Of a stretch of 64,000 nt of DNA, positions 1 to 9,066 are shown one piece after another. Each line of letters opens with the position of its first letter. Position 1 is the first letter of the stretch. A program made the position numbers and the translations under genes. The stretch covers positions 62,001 through 126,000 of the forward strand of contig JAGYIO010000004.1 of assembly GCA_018402585.1 (NCBI GenBank), given 5' to 3'. Under the pieces are notes generated by a model, which was given only the letters and a program-made list of their open reading frames with translations, was not told the origin of the DNA and did no database searches. Origin of the DNA: Chthoniobacterales bacterium. Its GTDB lineage: Bacteria; Verrucomicrobiota; Verrucomicrobiia; Chthoniobacterales; JACTMZ01.

Positions 1-78
1 GGGTGGGAAAGGTGGACTCTTCCACGCGGCAAACCTTGCGCCGCGCGGCCGGAACGTCCAGCGTTTCCACCGGAACCG

Positions 79-987
79 ATGGACGACACCCTTTATCGCA
101 CGGCTGAACAGCGCGCCGAACGCCTCGACCGCTGGCTGGCCGTGCAGTGGCCTGACTTCAGCCGGGCCCGCTGGCAAAAGGCGCTGACCTCCGGCCTGGT
201 CCAGGTCAACGGCACCGTGGCCCGCGCCTCCGATCCGGTCCGGGCCGGCGACAAAATCGAGGCCCACCTGCCGCCCCCCGCCCCCCTTCCGGCCAGCGTC
301 ACACCCGAAAATATCCCCCTCGACATCCTTTATGAGGACGAACACCTCCTCTGCCTGAACAAACCTCCCGGCCTGGTGGTCCACCCCGCGGTCGGCCACT
401 GGCAAGGCACCTTGGTCAATGCCGTGCTCCATCACTGCGGTCCGGTCACCGCGGGTGGTCACCCGCTTCGCCCGGGCATTATCCACCGGCTCGACAAGGA
501 CACCAGTGGCTGTATTCTCGTAGCCAAGACGGATCAGGCCCTGACCGCCTTGGCGCGCCAATTTGCCGAGCGCAGCGCAGAGAAAACCTATCTCGCCGTG
601 GTCCGTGGAGTTCCCCGCACCTCGGCCGGTTCGATCAACGGTGCGATTGAGCGCCACCCCGTGCACCGCCAACGTATGACGATCAGTCGGCGGCCGGGTG
701 CCCGCGCCGCGGAAACCGCCTGGCGCGTCCTCCACTCCGACGGCAAACTTTCCCTCCTTGAGTGCCGGCCGAAAACCGGCCGCACCCACCAGATCCGCGT
801 GCACCTCAAACACCTCGGTCATCCCGTCGCCGGCGATCGCACCTACGGAGGCGGTGCGGATTATCCGCGCCAACTACTCCACGCCTGGAAAATTGCCGTG
901 ACCCATCCCGCAACGGGCGAACTGTTGGAGTTCGCCGCCCCGTTGCCCGCCGACTTTCCCTTGCGGCCGGCCCCCGCGGGCTCCTGA
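79..987 (+). CDS. rluD: RluD-family 23S rRNA pseudouridine synthase
   Basis: Pseudouridine synthase of the RluA/RluD family, which isomerises specific uridines in large-subunit rRNA. The 302-residue product has an N-terminal S4 RNA-binding domain (about residues 13-65) and the family signature HRLDKDTSG at 136-144, with Asp139 the expected catalytic residue. The length is normal for RluD. The frame is open upstream to the window edge; ATG at 79 was chosen because it puts the S4 domain at its usual distance from the start. The exact target uridines cannot be read from sequence, so RluC or RluA specificity is possible. Bases 1-78 hold no gene I recognise; another frame that stops at 105-107 may be the tail of an upstream gene. 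Confidence 0.93.
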   Translation: MDDTLYRTAEQRAERLDRWLAVQWPDFSRARWQKALTSGLVQVNGTVARASDPVRAGDKIEAHLPPPAPLPASVTPENIPLDILYEDEHLLCLNKPPGLVVHPAVGHWQGTLVNAVLHHCGPVTAGGHPLRPGIIHRLDKDTSGCILVAKTDQALTALARQFAERSAEKTYLAVVRGVPRTSAGSINGAIERHPVHRQRMTISRRPGARAAETAWRVLHSDGKLSLLECRPKTGRTHQIRVHLKHLGHPVAGDRTYGGGADYPRQLLHAWKIAVTHPATGELLEFAAPLPADFPLRPAPAGS

Positions 988-1045
988 GATCCGCCTGCTC
1001 CCCGCAATCCAGTCGGTTTGAGCGGAACGACTCTTCCCGCGCCCC

Positions 1046-1804
1046 TCACCAACGGCGCCGCTGCTCCCGCCCGAGCAATTCCAACTGCCGCCGCTCCTCG
1101 CGGCTGAGACTCTCGATCCCTTGCTCAACGACCCGCGAAAGCAATTCGTCGGTCTGCGCGGCACGCCCCGCCTCATCCCCGGGCCGGGTGGCGCGCGGCG
1201 CGCTGGGAAGCCACCACCAAGTGAGCAATGCTCCGGCCAGCGCGCCGCCCAAATGGGCGAGATGACCGATCTGGGGAAAAATGCGAAGCGCGGCACAGAG
1301 CAGGGAGACAATGATGATGCCCCGCCCCAGCGTCTTTGCCTTCATGCTCACCGGCAAAACAAAGAAAAGCAGGGCTCGCAGGGGCATTTCGGGATAAGCC
1401 GTGGTGAACGACAAGACCAGGCCGCAAACCGCACCGGAGGCGCCGATCAATTCGGCCGAGGGGGCCGCAAATGCCGTCTGGAGCAAACCGCCCGCCAGAC
1501 CGGAAAGAAGATAGAGCAACAAGTATTTCACCCGCCCCAGCATGCTCTCCACTTCCGGCCCGATAAACCAGAGGCCCAAAACATTGACCGACAAATGCAG
1601 GAGGTTGGCGTGCAGGAAAAGATGGGTCAGCAATGTCCACCAGCGCCCCTCGGCCAACGCTTGCCTGCTCAGCGCCCAGCCCGAAAGATCCAACCCACGG
1701 TCTCCCCCGAGCAAGAGGATCTCCAGTGCGTAGCCCACCAGGCAGGCCGCAGCCAGCGACACCGTAACCGGCGCCGTGCGAAACTTGTCCCGCAAATCGT
1801 GCAC
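1046..1804 (-). CDS. Rhomboid family intramembrane serine protease
   Basis: Intramembrane serine protease of the rhomboid family, 252 residues. At least six hydrophobic segments are visible. The catalytic pair is present: GASG at 121-124 gives Ser123, and HLAHLGG at 181-187 gives His184; the upstream HxxxN motif (His70, Asn74) in the second membrane region is also intact. The C-terminal 40 residues are charged and probably cytosolic. It is convergent with rluD (58 bp apart) and divergent from the AsmA-like gene. Substrates are unknown. Nothing suggests loss of activity. Confidence 0.93.
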   Translation of the reverse strand: MHDLRDKFRTAPVTVSLAAACLVGYALEILLLGGDRGLDLSGWALSRQALAEGRWWTLLTHLFLHANLLHLSVNVLGLWFIGPEVESMLGRVKYLLLYLLSGLAGGLLQTAFAAPSAELIGASGAVCGLVLSFTTAYPEMPLRALLFFVLPVSMKAKTLGRGIIIVSLLCAALRIFPQIGHLAHLGGALAGALLTWWWLPSAPRATRPGDEAGRAAQTDELLSRVVEQGIESLSREERRQLELLGREQRRRW

Positions 1805-1891
1805 GGAGTCAAACTAACAGCCGTGGCGCGTGGGGGCAACGCGCGCTTCCCGCTTTGCATCAAGCTTCGTTGGGATAATCATTGCCCTGCC

Positions 1892-3304
1892 ATGCCGCGC
1901 TGTCTCCGCCCCTGCCTCCTCGCCTCTGCCGCACTCGCCGCCCTGGCCGTTGCCGCGGTGCTCGCTTTCAACCTGCATCTGCAGTCGAACTCCATGCAGG
2001 AGCAGTTGCGCAAAGCGGCCCTCGAGACCATCGGCCTGCCGCTCAAAGTACGCAGCGCGGTGTACACGCCTTGGGACGGAATTTGCCTGCGCGGACTGGT
2101 CATGCCCGACATGGAAAATGCCGGGGTCAACTTCCTCGAGGCCTCCGAATTCCGCATCATGTTCCGCCTCTGGCCCCTCTGGCGGCGCGAGTTCGCGGTG
2201 AGCAGCCTGCAACTCAACGAGGCCGTCCTCACCTGGCGCCAGAACGCGGAGGGCAGATGGCGGGTGCCGCGCCAACCGGCCGACGCCGTCCCCGCGCCCG
2301 GCGGCACGCCGGCCACGGCACGCCCCGCCACATCACCCGGGCCGACCCCGGCCCGGCCGGCGGTGGAAATGGTCGGTGCCGTGGTACCCGAGCCGGTCAT
2401 GGCCGTGCGGGTCGACGGCATGGAAGTGCGGCGCTCGCGCATTCTTTTTGAAAACCGCGACGGCTGGCCTTTGCTCGATGCGGACGGCATCACAGCGCGG
2501 GCCAGCCTCTCCGGCGACGGCAACGCAAGCGGCGAAGCACGCGTGCCCGAAGCCGTCCTTGCCGGCCTCATCGTGGCCCGGGACCTCGCGGCCGATTTCA
2601 CTTTGAAGGCCGGTCTTCTCCAACTCAGCGGCCTTCGCGGAGAAATCGCGGGCGGAAGCCTCGCCGGCCAAGGCAGCGTAGCCACCGTGGCCGAAGGCTC
2701 GCCCTACGAGTGGGATCTCCGGCTCGAGGGATTCCAAATGTCCGAACTGCGCTTGCCCTCCTCGTTCGGGGGCACCCGCCTGGAGGGCACCCTCGCCGCC
2801 CACTTCACCGTGCAGGGACGCAATGCTCCGCAACGACGACTGCAAGGGCAGACCAGGATCGATCTGGCCAACGGCCGCATGATTCCCTCCGACTACCTCA
2901 AAGGGCTCGGCCAAGTGCTCGGCATCCGCGAAATGCAGGGGCTCGACTTCCGCGAGGCCTACGCCGAGCTGCGTCTCGATGACGATTTCATCCACCTCGC
3001 CCCGCTTTGGCTGCGTTCCGACGAGTTCGCCGTGGAAATGAGCGGCCCGATCACCCGTGGCGGCGGCCTCGACTTGCGAGCCCGTCTCCTCCTCGGACCC
3101 TCCTCCGCCGCACGCCTCGCCGCCCTGACCGGGCGCGCCTTGCCCGCGGCCGCAGTCGAGGGGATGCCCGGCTTCCGGGCGGTCAACTTCCGGGTGACCG
3201 GGACCCTCGAGAAACCGCAGAGCGACCTCGCTTCGCGCCTGCTTGGCGGCGGGGTCGGCGGACGGATCGGCGAATTTTTCCTCAACTTCATGGGATCACC
3301 TTGA
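1892..3304 (+). CDS. AsmA-like membrane-anchored protein
   Basis: A 470-residue protein with an N-terminal membrane anchor (about residues 7-27) followed by a large presumably periplasmic region. The C-terminal half resembles AsmA/TamB-type repeats, for example the stretch around DLRLEGFQMSELRLP and a final segment that compares basis-like strands (ALPAAAVEGMPGFRAVNFRV). A Pro/Ala-rich linker lies near residues 130-155. AsmA-like proteins are linked to phospholipid or LPS traffic to the outer membrane, which fits the LPS genes that follow. ATG at 1892 was chosen since the frame upstream is antisense to the rhomboid gene. The stop lies 3 bp before rsmD. Family assignment is moderate because repeats are degenerate. 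Confidence 0.7.
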   Translation: MPRCLRPCLLASAALAALAVAAVLAFNLHLQSNSMQEQLRKAALETIGLPLKVRSAVYTPWDGICLRGLVMPDMENAGVNFLEASEFRIMFRLWPLWRREFAVSSLQLNEAVLTWRQNAEGRWRVPRQPADAVPAPGGTPATARPATSPGPTPARPAVEMVGAVVPEPVMAVRVDGMEVRRSRILFENRDGWPLLDADGITARASLSGDGNASGEARVPEAVLAGLIVARDLAADFTLKAGLLQLSGLRGEIAGGSLAGQGSVATVAEGSPYEWDLRLEGFQMSELRLPSSFGGTRLEGTLAAHFTVQGRNAPQRRLQGQTRIDLANGRMIPSDYLKGLGQVLGIREMQGLDFREAYAELRLDDDFIHLAPLWLRSDEFAVEMSGPITRGGGLDLRARLLLGPSSAARLAALTGRALPAAAVEGMPGFRAVNFRVTGTLEKPQSDLASRLLGGGVGGRIGEFFLNFMGSP

Positions 3305-3307
3305 CCG

Positions 3308-3862
3308 ATGCGCGTGATTGCCGGAACCGCGCGCGGCCTGCGCCTCGACTGCCCGGCCGGCATTACCCGGCCCATGATGGACCGGGTACGCGGGGCGGTT
3401 TTCTCCAGCCTCGGCGACGCTGTGCCCGGGGCGCGCGCCCTCGATCTTTTTGCCGGAAGCGGGGCCATCGGGATCGAGGCGCTGAGCCGCGGCGCCGCTT
3501 CCTGCCACTTCGTCGACCGCCATCGCCGGGCCTCCGAAGTCATCCGGAGTAACCTCGCCCGGGCCAAATTATGCGGCGCGGTCCGCCAGCAGGAGGTGGC
3601 CGCCTACCTCGGACGCACCGCGCCCGCTTCCTTCGATCTTGTCTTTGCCGACCCGCCGTTTGCTCTGGCCACCGGGGATCCCGCCCACCCCACGTCTCTT
3701 CTCGCCGGGAGCGAACTGGCCCGCTGCGTGGCCCCAGGCGGGTTTTTCGTAGTCGAGTTGCCGCAGGAACCACCCGAGGCTACCCCGTCTTGGGAATTGC
3801 TCCGCAACCGCCGTTACGGGCAGGCTTGGGTCGCGATGTACCGCCGGACGCTCGACGCATGA
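3308..3862 (+). CDS. rsmD: 16S rRNA (guanine(966)-N(2))-methyltransferase RsmD
   Basis: RsmD methylates N2 of G966 in 16S rRNA using S-adenosylmethionine. The 184-residue protein starts with the family hallmark RVIAGTARG, has the SAM-binding motif DLFAGSGAIGIEALSRGA (about 46-63) and the catalytic DPPF at 115-118. Length is typical. Its stop overlaps the waaA start (ATGA at 3859-3862), so the two are probably translationally coupled. Confidence 0.95.
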   Translation: MRVIAGTARGLRLDCPAGITRPMMDRVRGAVFSSLGDAVPGARALDLFAGSGAIGIEALSRGAASCHFVDRHRRASEVIRSNLARAKLCGAVRQQEVAAYLGRTAPASFDLVFADPPFALATGDPAHPTSLLAGSELARCVAPGGFFVVELPQEPPEATPSWELLRNRRYGQAWVAMYRRTLDA

Positions 3863-5169
3863 CGCGCTTTCTTTACCAACTCCTCTTTCCCCTCGCCTTT
3901 CTCGTCATCCTGCCGTGCTACCTGGCCCGCATGTTCCGCCGCGGCGGCTATCGGCGCGATTTCGGCCAGCGCTTCGCCCACTACAGCCCGGAATTACGGG
4001 CGCGCTTCGAGCACGGCGAATGGATCTGGGTCCACGCGGTCAGCGTTGGCGAATTGCTCATCGCGCTGAAACTCCTCGACGAACTCCACCGCCGCCACCC
4101 GGCCTGGCGCTTCGCCCTTTCCAGCACCACTTCCACCGCCCACGCTCTCGCCCTCGCCGAGCAGACCGACTGGTGGGTCCCCATCTACACTCCGGTGGAC
4201 CTATCTCCCTTCGTCCGCCGCGCGCTCGACGCCATCCGGCCGCGAGCCATCGTGCTGACCGAAAGTGAAATGTGGCCGAACTTCATCTGGACGGCCCAAC
4301 GGCGCCGCATTCCGGTTGTTTTGATCAACGCCCGCGTCTCCCCGCGCTCCGCGCGCCGTTACCTGCGCTTTGCCTCCGTGCTTCGTCAGGTGACCCGACA
4401 CCTGCAGGCCGTCGGACTGCAAGAAAAGTCGCACGCCGGCCTCTGGGCGCGCCTCGGCCTGTCAGCGCAGCGCCTGCACCTGACCGGCAGCGTGAAGTAT
4501 GACCCGGCGGGCGACCTGCCCCCCGGCCGCGACTTCCGTCCCGTGCTCGCCGCCTTCGGCTTCATGCCTTCCGACCCCATCCTGCTCGGCGGCAGCACCC
4601 ACGAGGGCGAAGAGGAAATTCTCGCCCAGTGCCTGCGCATCTTGCGCACCCGCTTCCCCGCCGCGCGCCTCCTCATCGCCCCGCGTCACGTCGAGCGCAC
4701 CGCGAAGATCGCCGCCAGCCTCGCCCCGAGCGGTTACCGCATCGCGCGACGCACCGACCCTCAGGCCGGGCCGGCTCCAGATATTCTTCTCCTCGATACC
4801 ACCGGGGAATTGCGCGATTGGTATGCCTGCGCGGATGCCGTTTTTATGGGCAAGAGCCTCGCCGGATCCGGCGGACAAAACCCGGTCGAGGCAATCCTCG
4901 CCGGTCGTCCAGTCCTCTTCGGTCCGCGCATGGGAAATTTTGCCGCGCTCCGCACTGCGCTCCTGGCCGTGGGCGGAGCGGTCGAAATTCACGACGCCGA
5001 GCAACTCGCGGCGGAGACCATCCGGCTTTGGACCGACCCGGCCTACCGCGCCAAGCTGGTCGAGAATGCGGGATGCGCGCTGCGACCGCACCTTGGTGCC
5101 ACGCTGCGGACCGCCGAGTTGGTCGAAAACGTGGTCATGGGGAGTGACTCGCCCCAGACCCGCGTGTAA
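3859..5169 (+). CDS. waaA: 3-deoxy-D-manno-octulosonic acid transferase
   Basis: WaaA (KdtA) transfers Kdo from CMP-Kdo to lipid IV-A at the cytoplasmic face of the inner membrane, building the LPS inner core. The 436-residue protein has an N-terminal hydrophobic anchor (about 5-22), the acceptor-side motif HAVSVGE with the conserved catalytic-type Glu, and the GT-B Kdo-transferase middle and end (TESEMWPNF, LINARVS, GSVKYD, GGQNPVEA). The start at 3859 overlaps the rsmD stop and gives the normal length of about 430. kdsA, which makes the Kdo donor precursor, follows 13 bp later. Confidence 0.95.
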   Translation: MTRFLYQLLFPLAFLVILPCYLARMFRRGGYRRDFGQRFAHYSPELRARFEHGEWIWVHAVSVGELLIALKLLDELHRRHPAWRFALSSTTSTAHALALAEQTDWWVPIYTPVDLSPFVRRALDAIRPRAIVLTESEMWPNFIWTAQRRRIPVVLINARVSPRSARRYLRFASVLRQVTRHLQAVGLQEKSHAGLWARLGLSAQRLHLTGSVKYDPAGDLPPGRDFRPVLAAFGFMPSDPILLGGSTHEGEEEILAQCLRILRTRFPAARLLIAPRHVERTAKIAASLAPSGYRIARRTDPQAGPAPDILLLDTTGELRDWYACADAVFMGKSLAGSGGQNPVEAILAGRPVLFGPRMGNFAALRTALLAVGGAVEIHDAEQLAAETIRLWTDPAYRAKLVENAGCALRPHLGATLRTAELVENVVMGSDSPQTRV

Positions 5170-5182
5170 ACTCGGAGGAGCA

Positions 5183-5998
5183 ATGCGGGCCAAACCCTTT
5201 AAAATCGGCAATGTCACGGTGGGCGGGAAAACACTCCTGCTCATCCTCGGCCCCTGCGTCCTGGAAAGCGAAAAGTCGGCCCGCCGCGCCGCCGCACGGA
5301 TCCTGGCCATGACCCGCCGCCTCGGCGTCCCGTTTATCTTCAAAGCCTCCTACGACAAAGCCAACCGCACCTCCGGAGCCTCCTTCCGCGGCCCGGGCCT
5401 CGAAGCAGGTTGCCGCATTCTCGCCTCCATCAGCCGCGACCTCGGCCTGCCCGTCACGACCGACGTCCACTCGCCGGAAGAAGTCGCCGTGGCCGCACGC
5501 CATGTCGACCTTTTGCAAATCCCCGCCTTTCTTTGCCGCCAGACCGACCTGATCGCCGCGGCGGGAGCCAGCGGCTGTGCGGTCAACGTGAAGAAGGGCC
5601 AATTCCTCTCGCCATGGGAAGTCGAACCCATCGCGCGCAAACTTCGTGCCGCGGGCTGCCGACGCTTCTTCTTCACCGAGCGCGGGACAACTTTTGGCTA
5701 CAATAATCTGGTGGCCGACCTGCGTGCCATCCCCTGGATCCGCGCCCAGGGCTTCCCCTTGGTCTTCGACGCCACCCATGCCGTGCAACGACCGGGCGGG
5801 GGCGGCGATCACACCACCGGGGACGGCGCACTCGCACCCGTGCTCGCGGCCGCCGCGGTTGCGGCCGGGGCCGACGGTGTTTTCCTCGAGACCCACGAGA
5901 ACCCGGCCAAAGCTCCTTCCGACGGCCCCAACCAGATTCCCCTCGCCCGCCTACCCGCCGTCTTGCGCCAACTGCTCGCCATCCGCCATGCGCTTTAG
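5183..5998 (+). CDS. kdsA: 3-deoxy-8-phosphooctulonate synthase, probable metal-dependent type
   Basis: KdsA condenses arabinose 5-phosphate with phosphoenolpyruvate to give Kdo 8-phosphate. The 271-residue protein shows GPCVLESE, KASYDKANRTS, TDVHSPEE, QIPAFLCRQTDL and FDATHAVQRPGG. Cys25 in GPCV is the position that distinguishes metal-dependent enzymes (Aquifex type) from metal-independent ones, which carry Asn there; a metal-dependent enzyme is therefore predicted. A strong ribosome site (ggaggag at 5174-5180) precedes ATG 5183. The 3' end overlaps lptC by 11 bp. Confidence 0.95.
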   Translation: MRAKPFKIGNVTVGGKTLLLILGPCVLESEKSARRAAARILAMTRRLGVPFIFKASYDKANRTSGASFRGPGLEAGCRILASISRDLGLPVTTDVHSPEEVAVAARHVDLLQIPAFLCRQTDLIAAAGASGCAVNVKKGQFLSPWEVEPIARKLRAAGCRRFFFTERGTTFGYNNLVADLRAIPWIRAQGFPLVFDATHAVQRPGGGGDHTTGDGALAPVLAAAAVAAGADGVFLETHENPAKAPSDGPNQIPLARLPAVLRQLLAIRHAL

Positions 5999-6446
5999 CC
6001 TGTCCGTCCTCCTCGGCCTTCTCCTCCTGCCCCTCGCCGCCCTCGCGGAGGAAAGCGCGGGCTTAAGCCCACTCGAAATTCCGGTCGCCATTGGCCAGAG
6101 CGTCAAAGAAATCCGCGTCCCCCACCACAACGCTCAAGGTAAACTCAGTCTTCGTTTGAACGCGGAGCGGGCCGAACGCTCCAGCAGCAGCGCATTCACC
6201 TTCGCCGATTTGCGGATCGAAATTTTCGACGACGAGCCGGATCAAGCCTCCCTCGAGGTGCTTCTCCCCGAAGCGGTCTTCGACCAAAATACCCGCCGCT
6301 TGGTCAGCGACCGCCGCTCGGTCATCAAAGGCGAAACACTCGAAATCACCGGAAGCCAACTCGAATTCGACATCGACACCCGGACCAGCCGCTTGCGCGG
6401 ACCCGTCACCATGGTGGTCACCGCCTCCGACGCACTCCAGCCATGA
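5988..6446 (+). CDS. lptC: LptC-like LPS export periplasmic protein
   Basis: A 152-residue protein with an N-terminal signal or anchor (LSVLLGLLLLPLAALAEE) and a beta-rich body typical of the LptC/OstA jellyroll (RLVSDRRSVIKGETLEITGSQLEFD read in two parts). LptC bridges the LptB2FG transporter and LptA in the periplasm. Assignment rests on position directly before lptA and lptB more than on strong motifs. It starts inside the end of kdsA and ends in an ATGA overlap with lptA, so the block is almost certainly one transcript. The cleavable-looking leader (ALAEE) is a slight departure from classical LptC, which keeps its anchor. Confidence 0.68.
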   Translation: MRFSLSVLLGLLLLPLAALAEESAGLSPLEIPVAIGQSVKEIRVPHHNAQGKLSLRLNAERAERSSSSAFTFADLRIEIFDDEPDQASLEVLLPEAVFDQNTRRLVSDRRSVIKGETLEITGSQLEFDIDTRTSRLRGPVTMVVTASDALQP

Positions 6447-6979
6447 AGACCGCCCTTTTCCTCCTCGCCCTTGCCGCCTCCACGGCGGCCCAAACCGGCG
6501 CGGATCCCCTCGGGCTCGGACCCTTGGCCGATACGCGACCGCTCGGCTCCAAGACCGAAATCACCGCGCAAGAAGAGGCCACCTTCGACGAGCAGCAAAA
6601 CACCGCGATCTTCGTCGGCAGCGTGCGCGTCACCGACCCCAGCTTCCTCCTCTCGGCCGACCGGCTCACCGTTTTCCTCAGCGCCGACCGTTCGGGCATC
6701 GAACGCGCCGTGGCCGAGGGTAATGTGGTCATCGTGCAGCACGCCGCCGACCAGGCCGAGGAGAATAAAGGGGCGGTCGGCCGGGCCGAGCGGGCCGAAT
6801 ACCGGCCGGCCGACGGCCGCGCCACCCTCAGCGGCAGTCCGCAAATCCAACAGGGTATCAACCGCCACATCGCCACTTCTCCCGGAACACGCATGATTCT
6901 CCACCGCGACGGGCGGGCCAGCACCATCGGGCCGAGCCGCACGGTGATCACCGACGCCTCCGCACCCGAATTGCCATGA
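6443..6979 (+). CDS. lptA: LptA/OstA-like LPS transport protein
   Basis: A 178-residue secreted protein with a signal peptide (about 1-16, cleavage near AAQT) and an OstA/LptA body with the usual alternation of strands: EITAQEEATFDEQQNTAIF, GSVRVTDPSFLLSADRLTVF, AEGNVVI and RAERAEYRPADGRATLSG. LptA forms the periplasmic bridge that carries LPS to the outer membrane. It overlaps both neighbours (ATGA with lptC, 4 bp with lptB). Confidence 0.85.
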   Translation: MKTALFLLALAASTAAQTGADPLGLGPLADTRPLGSKTEITAQEEATFDEQQNTAIFVGSVRVTDPSFLLSADRLTVFLSADRSGIERAVAEGNVVIVQHAADQAEENKGAVGRAERAEYRPADGRATLSGSPQIQQGINRHIATSPGTRMILHRDGRASTIGPSRTVITDASAPELP

Positions 6980-7743
6980 CCGCCGAACTTCCCGCCGCCA
7001 AGCCGCAGCAAACTGCGACCCGCCCGATTCTCCAGACGGAAAAACTGGTCAAAATTTACGGTGGACGTGCCGTGGTCAACGGTGTCGACATCCACGTGCG
7101 CCAGGGCGAAGTCGTCGGCTTGCTCGGGCCGAATGGGGCCGGCAAAACGACCAGCTTCTACATGATCGTCGGCCTCGTCCGTCCGAATTCGGGCCGCGTC
7201 CTCTTCGACGACCAGGACGTCACCCGCATGCCCATGTTCCGCCGCGCCCGCGCCGGCATGGGCTACCTGCCGCAGGAGGAATCCGTCTTCCGCAAGCTCA
7301 CCGTGGAGCAGAATCTCCTGGCCATCCTCGAGACGACCAAGCTCTCCCGCCCGCAACGCAAAGCCCGCTGCGAAGAACTCCTCCATCAATTCGGCATCGA
7401 GCACATTGCGAAAAATGCCGCCCTCACCCTGAGCGGCGGCGAGAAGCGCCGCCTGACCATCGCCCGTTCCCTCGTGACCAGTCCCTCGCTCCTCATGCTC
7501 GACGAACCTTTCAGCGGCGTCGATCCCATCGCGGTCTTCGACGTCCAGCAGATCATCTCGAAACTGCGCGACGCCGGCCTCGCCATCCTCATCACCGACC
7601 ACAATGTGCGCGAAACCCTCGCCATCGTGGACCGCGCCTACCTCCTCTTCGAAGGACGCGTCGAAAGCGAGGGACCGAAAGATTTCCTGCTCAATGACCC
7701 CGTGAGCCGCCGCCTCTACCTCGGCGAAAGCTTCCACATGTAA
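6976..7743 (+). CDS. lptB: LPS export ABC transporter ATP-binding protein
   Basis: LptB powers extraction of LPS from the inner membrane with LptFG. All ATPase motifs are intact in the 255-residue protein: Walker A GPNGAGKTT (51-59), Q-loop LPQEE (98-102), signature LSGGE (152-156), Walker B LLMLDEP (172-178), D-loop SGVDP and switch His209 (ITDHN). LptB-specific features such as VFRKLTVEQNL and RLYLGESF at the end are present. The hprK gene begins 5 bp downstream. Confidence 0.96.
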   Translation: MTAELPAAKPQQTATRPILQTEKLVKIYGGRAVVNGVDIHVRQGEVVGLLGPNGAGKTTSFYMIVGLVRPNSGRVLFDDQDVTRMPMFRRARAGMGYLPQEESVFRKLTVEQNLLAILETTKLSRPQRKARCEELLHQFGIEHIAKNAALTLSGGEKRRLTIARSLVTSPSLLMLDEPFSGVDPIAVFDVQQIISKLRDAGLAILITDHNVRETLAIVDRAYLLFEGRVESEGPKDFLLNDPVSRRLYLGESFHM

Positions 7744-7748
7744 CCCCC

Positions 7749-8696
7749 ATGGCCTCCCTCGCCATCGATCCCCCCAGCGTGGGGCAATTTTTCGAAACCC
7801 ACGCCGACACCCTCGGACTCGAACTGGTGGCCGGCAAAACCGGCCTCGACCGCATCATCCGCGAGCCCACCGTCAACCGTCCCGGTCTCGCTCTCTCGGG
7901 TTTCTACACTTACTTCGCCCCGAAACGGGTCCAAGTTTTCGGCAGCGCCGAACTGAGCTACCTCCAGAGCCTCCCCGGCAGCGAACGCAAGGATCGCCTG
8001 CGCCGCTTTTTCGGCTGCACCATCCCCTGCCTGGTCATCGCCCGCCGGGCGAAGCTACCGCCGGGTGTCACCGAATTTGCCGACCGCGCCGGCATTCCCG
8101 TCTTCCGCACGCCGATGATCACCATGAAATTCATCAACGCCGCCACCATCGCGCTCGAACTCGACTTCGCCCCGCGGCGCAGCGAACACGGGAGCATGGT
8201 CGATATCCTCGGCGTGGGCACCCTGATCCGCGGGGCCAGCGGCATCGGCAAAAGCGAGTGCGTCCTCAGCCTGCTCGAGCGCGGTTACAGTCTGGTCAGC
8301 GACGACATCACCCGCTTCCGCGCGATCGAAGGTCGGGACCTGATCGGCGCCTCCGCCGAGCTGACCCGCTTCCACATGGAGGTCCGCGGGATCGGCATCA
8401 TCAACGTCGCCGCCATTTTCGGCGTCCGCAGCATCCGGACGGAAAAGTCCCTCGACCTCGTTGTGACCCTCAAAGATTGGACCGAAATGGAGGACGTCGA
8501 CCGCCACGGCCTCTCACGCCAGTTTTACAAGATCCTTGGCATCTCCGTGCCCCACGTTATTATCCCGGTACGAACCGGTCGTGATCTTGGTCGTTTGGTC
8601 GAAGTCGCCGCGTTGGACCAGAAATTGAAGTCCCACGGGACGGACAGCGCCAACGAGTTCAACGAACGGCTGATCAAGCAAATGAAGGGAAAGTGA
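7749..8696 (+). CDS. hprK: HPr kinase/phosphorylase
   Basis: HprK phosphorylates and dephosphorylates a serine of HPr. The 315-residue protein has the variable N-terminal domain (1-135), His147 in EHGSMVDILG, the P-loop GASGIGKSE at 162-170, SLVSDD at 181-186 and the signature MEVRGIGIINVAAIFG at 210-225. Length is typical. It lies between lptB and ptsH. In many Proteobacteria the lptB cluster continues with rpoN, hpf, ptsN and then hprK; here those genes are absent and hprK is followed directly by HPr and enzyme I. Confidence 0.96.
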   Translation: MASLAIDPPSVGQFFETHADTLGLELVAGKTGLDRIIREPTVNRPGLALSGFYTYFAPKRVQVFGSAELSYLQSLPGSERKDRLRRFFGCTIPCLVIARRAKLPPGVTEFADRAGIPVFRTPMITMKFINAATIALELDFAPRRSEHGSMVDILGVGTLIRGASGIGKSECVLSLLERGYSLVSDDITRFRAIEGRDLIGASAELTRFHMEVRGIGIINVAAIFGVRSIRTEKSLDLVVTLKDWTEMEDVDRHGLSRQFYKILGISVPHVIIPVRTGRDLGRLVEVAALDQKLKSHGTDSANEFNERLIKQMKGK

Positions 8697-8703
8697 CAAT
8701 ATC

Positions 8704-9009
8704 ATGGGGATCCTCGCCAAAAAAACCGGTGCGGCGGAAAAGCGCCTGACCCGCGAATTGGTCATTCTCAACCGCTACGGGCTCCACGCCCGCCCCGCGG
8801 CCCTCTTCGTCAAGACCTCGAACCGCTTCAAAGCCGAGGTTTGGGTCGAAAAGGACGGCGAGGAGGTCAATGGCAAGTCCATCATGGGCCTTATGATGCT
8901 CGCCGCCGGGCACGGTTCCAAACTCAAGGTCTCCGCCGCCGGCTCCGATGCCGAAAAATTCCTCAAGGAAATCGGGGAACTCGTAGCCAGCCGCTTCCAC
9001 GAGGACTGA
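8704..9009 (+). CDS. ptsH: Phosphocarrier protein HPr
   Basis: HPr of the phosphotransferase system, 101 residues with an N-terminal extension of about 12 residues. The enzyme I phosphorylation site is His28 in YGLHARPAA, and the HprK site is Ser59 in GKSIMGLMML, so both regulatory inputs are present. It sits 7 bp after hprK and 57 bp before ptsI. No sugar-specific EII protein is encoded in the window, so a regulatory role is more likely than sugar uptake, though EII genes could lie elsewhere. Confidence 0.96.
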   Translation: MGILAKKTGAAEKRLTRELVILNRYGLHARPAALFVKTSNRFKAEVWVEKDGEEVNGKSIMGLMMLAAGHGSKLKVSAAGSDAEKFLKEIGELVASRFHED

Positions 9010-9066
9010 CCGGCCCAAGCATTCCCCCTTCCCCCCCCCTGCGCTTTCCGATAAAAAGCGCGCGGT

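Noticed and set aside
1121-1891. A 257-codon upstream extension of the AsmA-like frame.
   Set aside because: It is antisense to the rhomboid gene, and the protein has a proper membrane anchor starting at ATG 1892.
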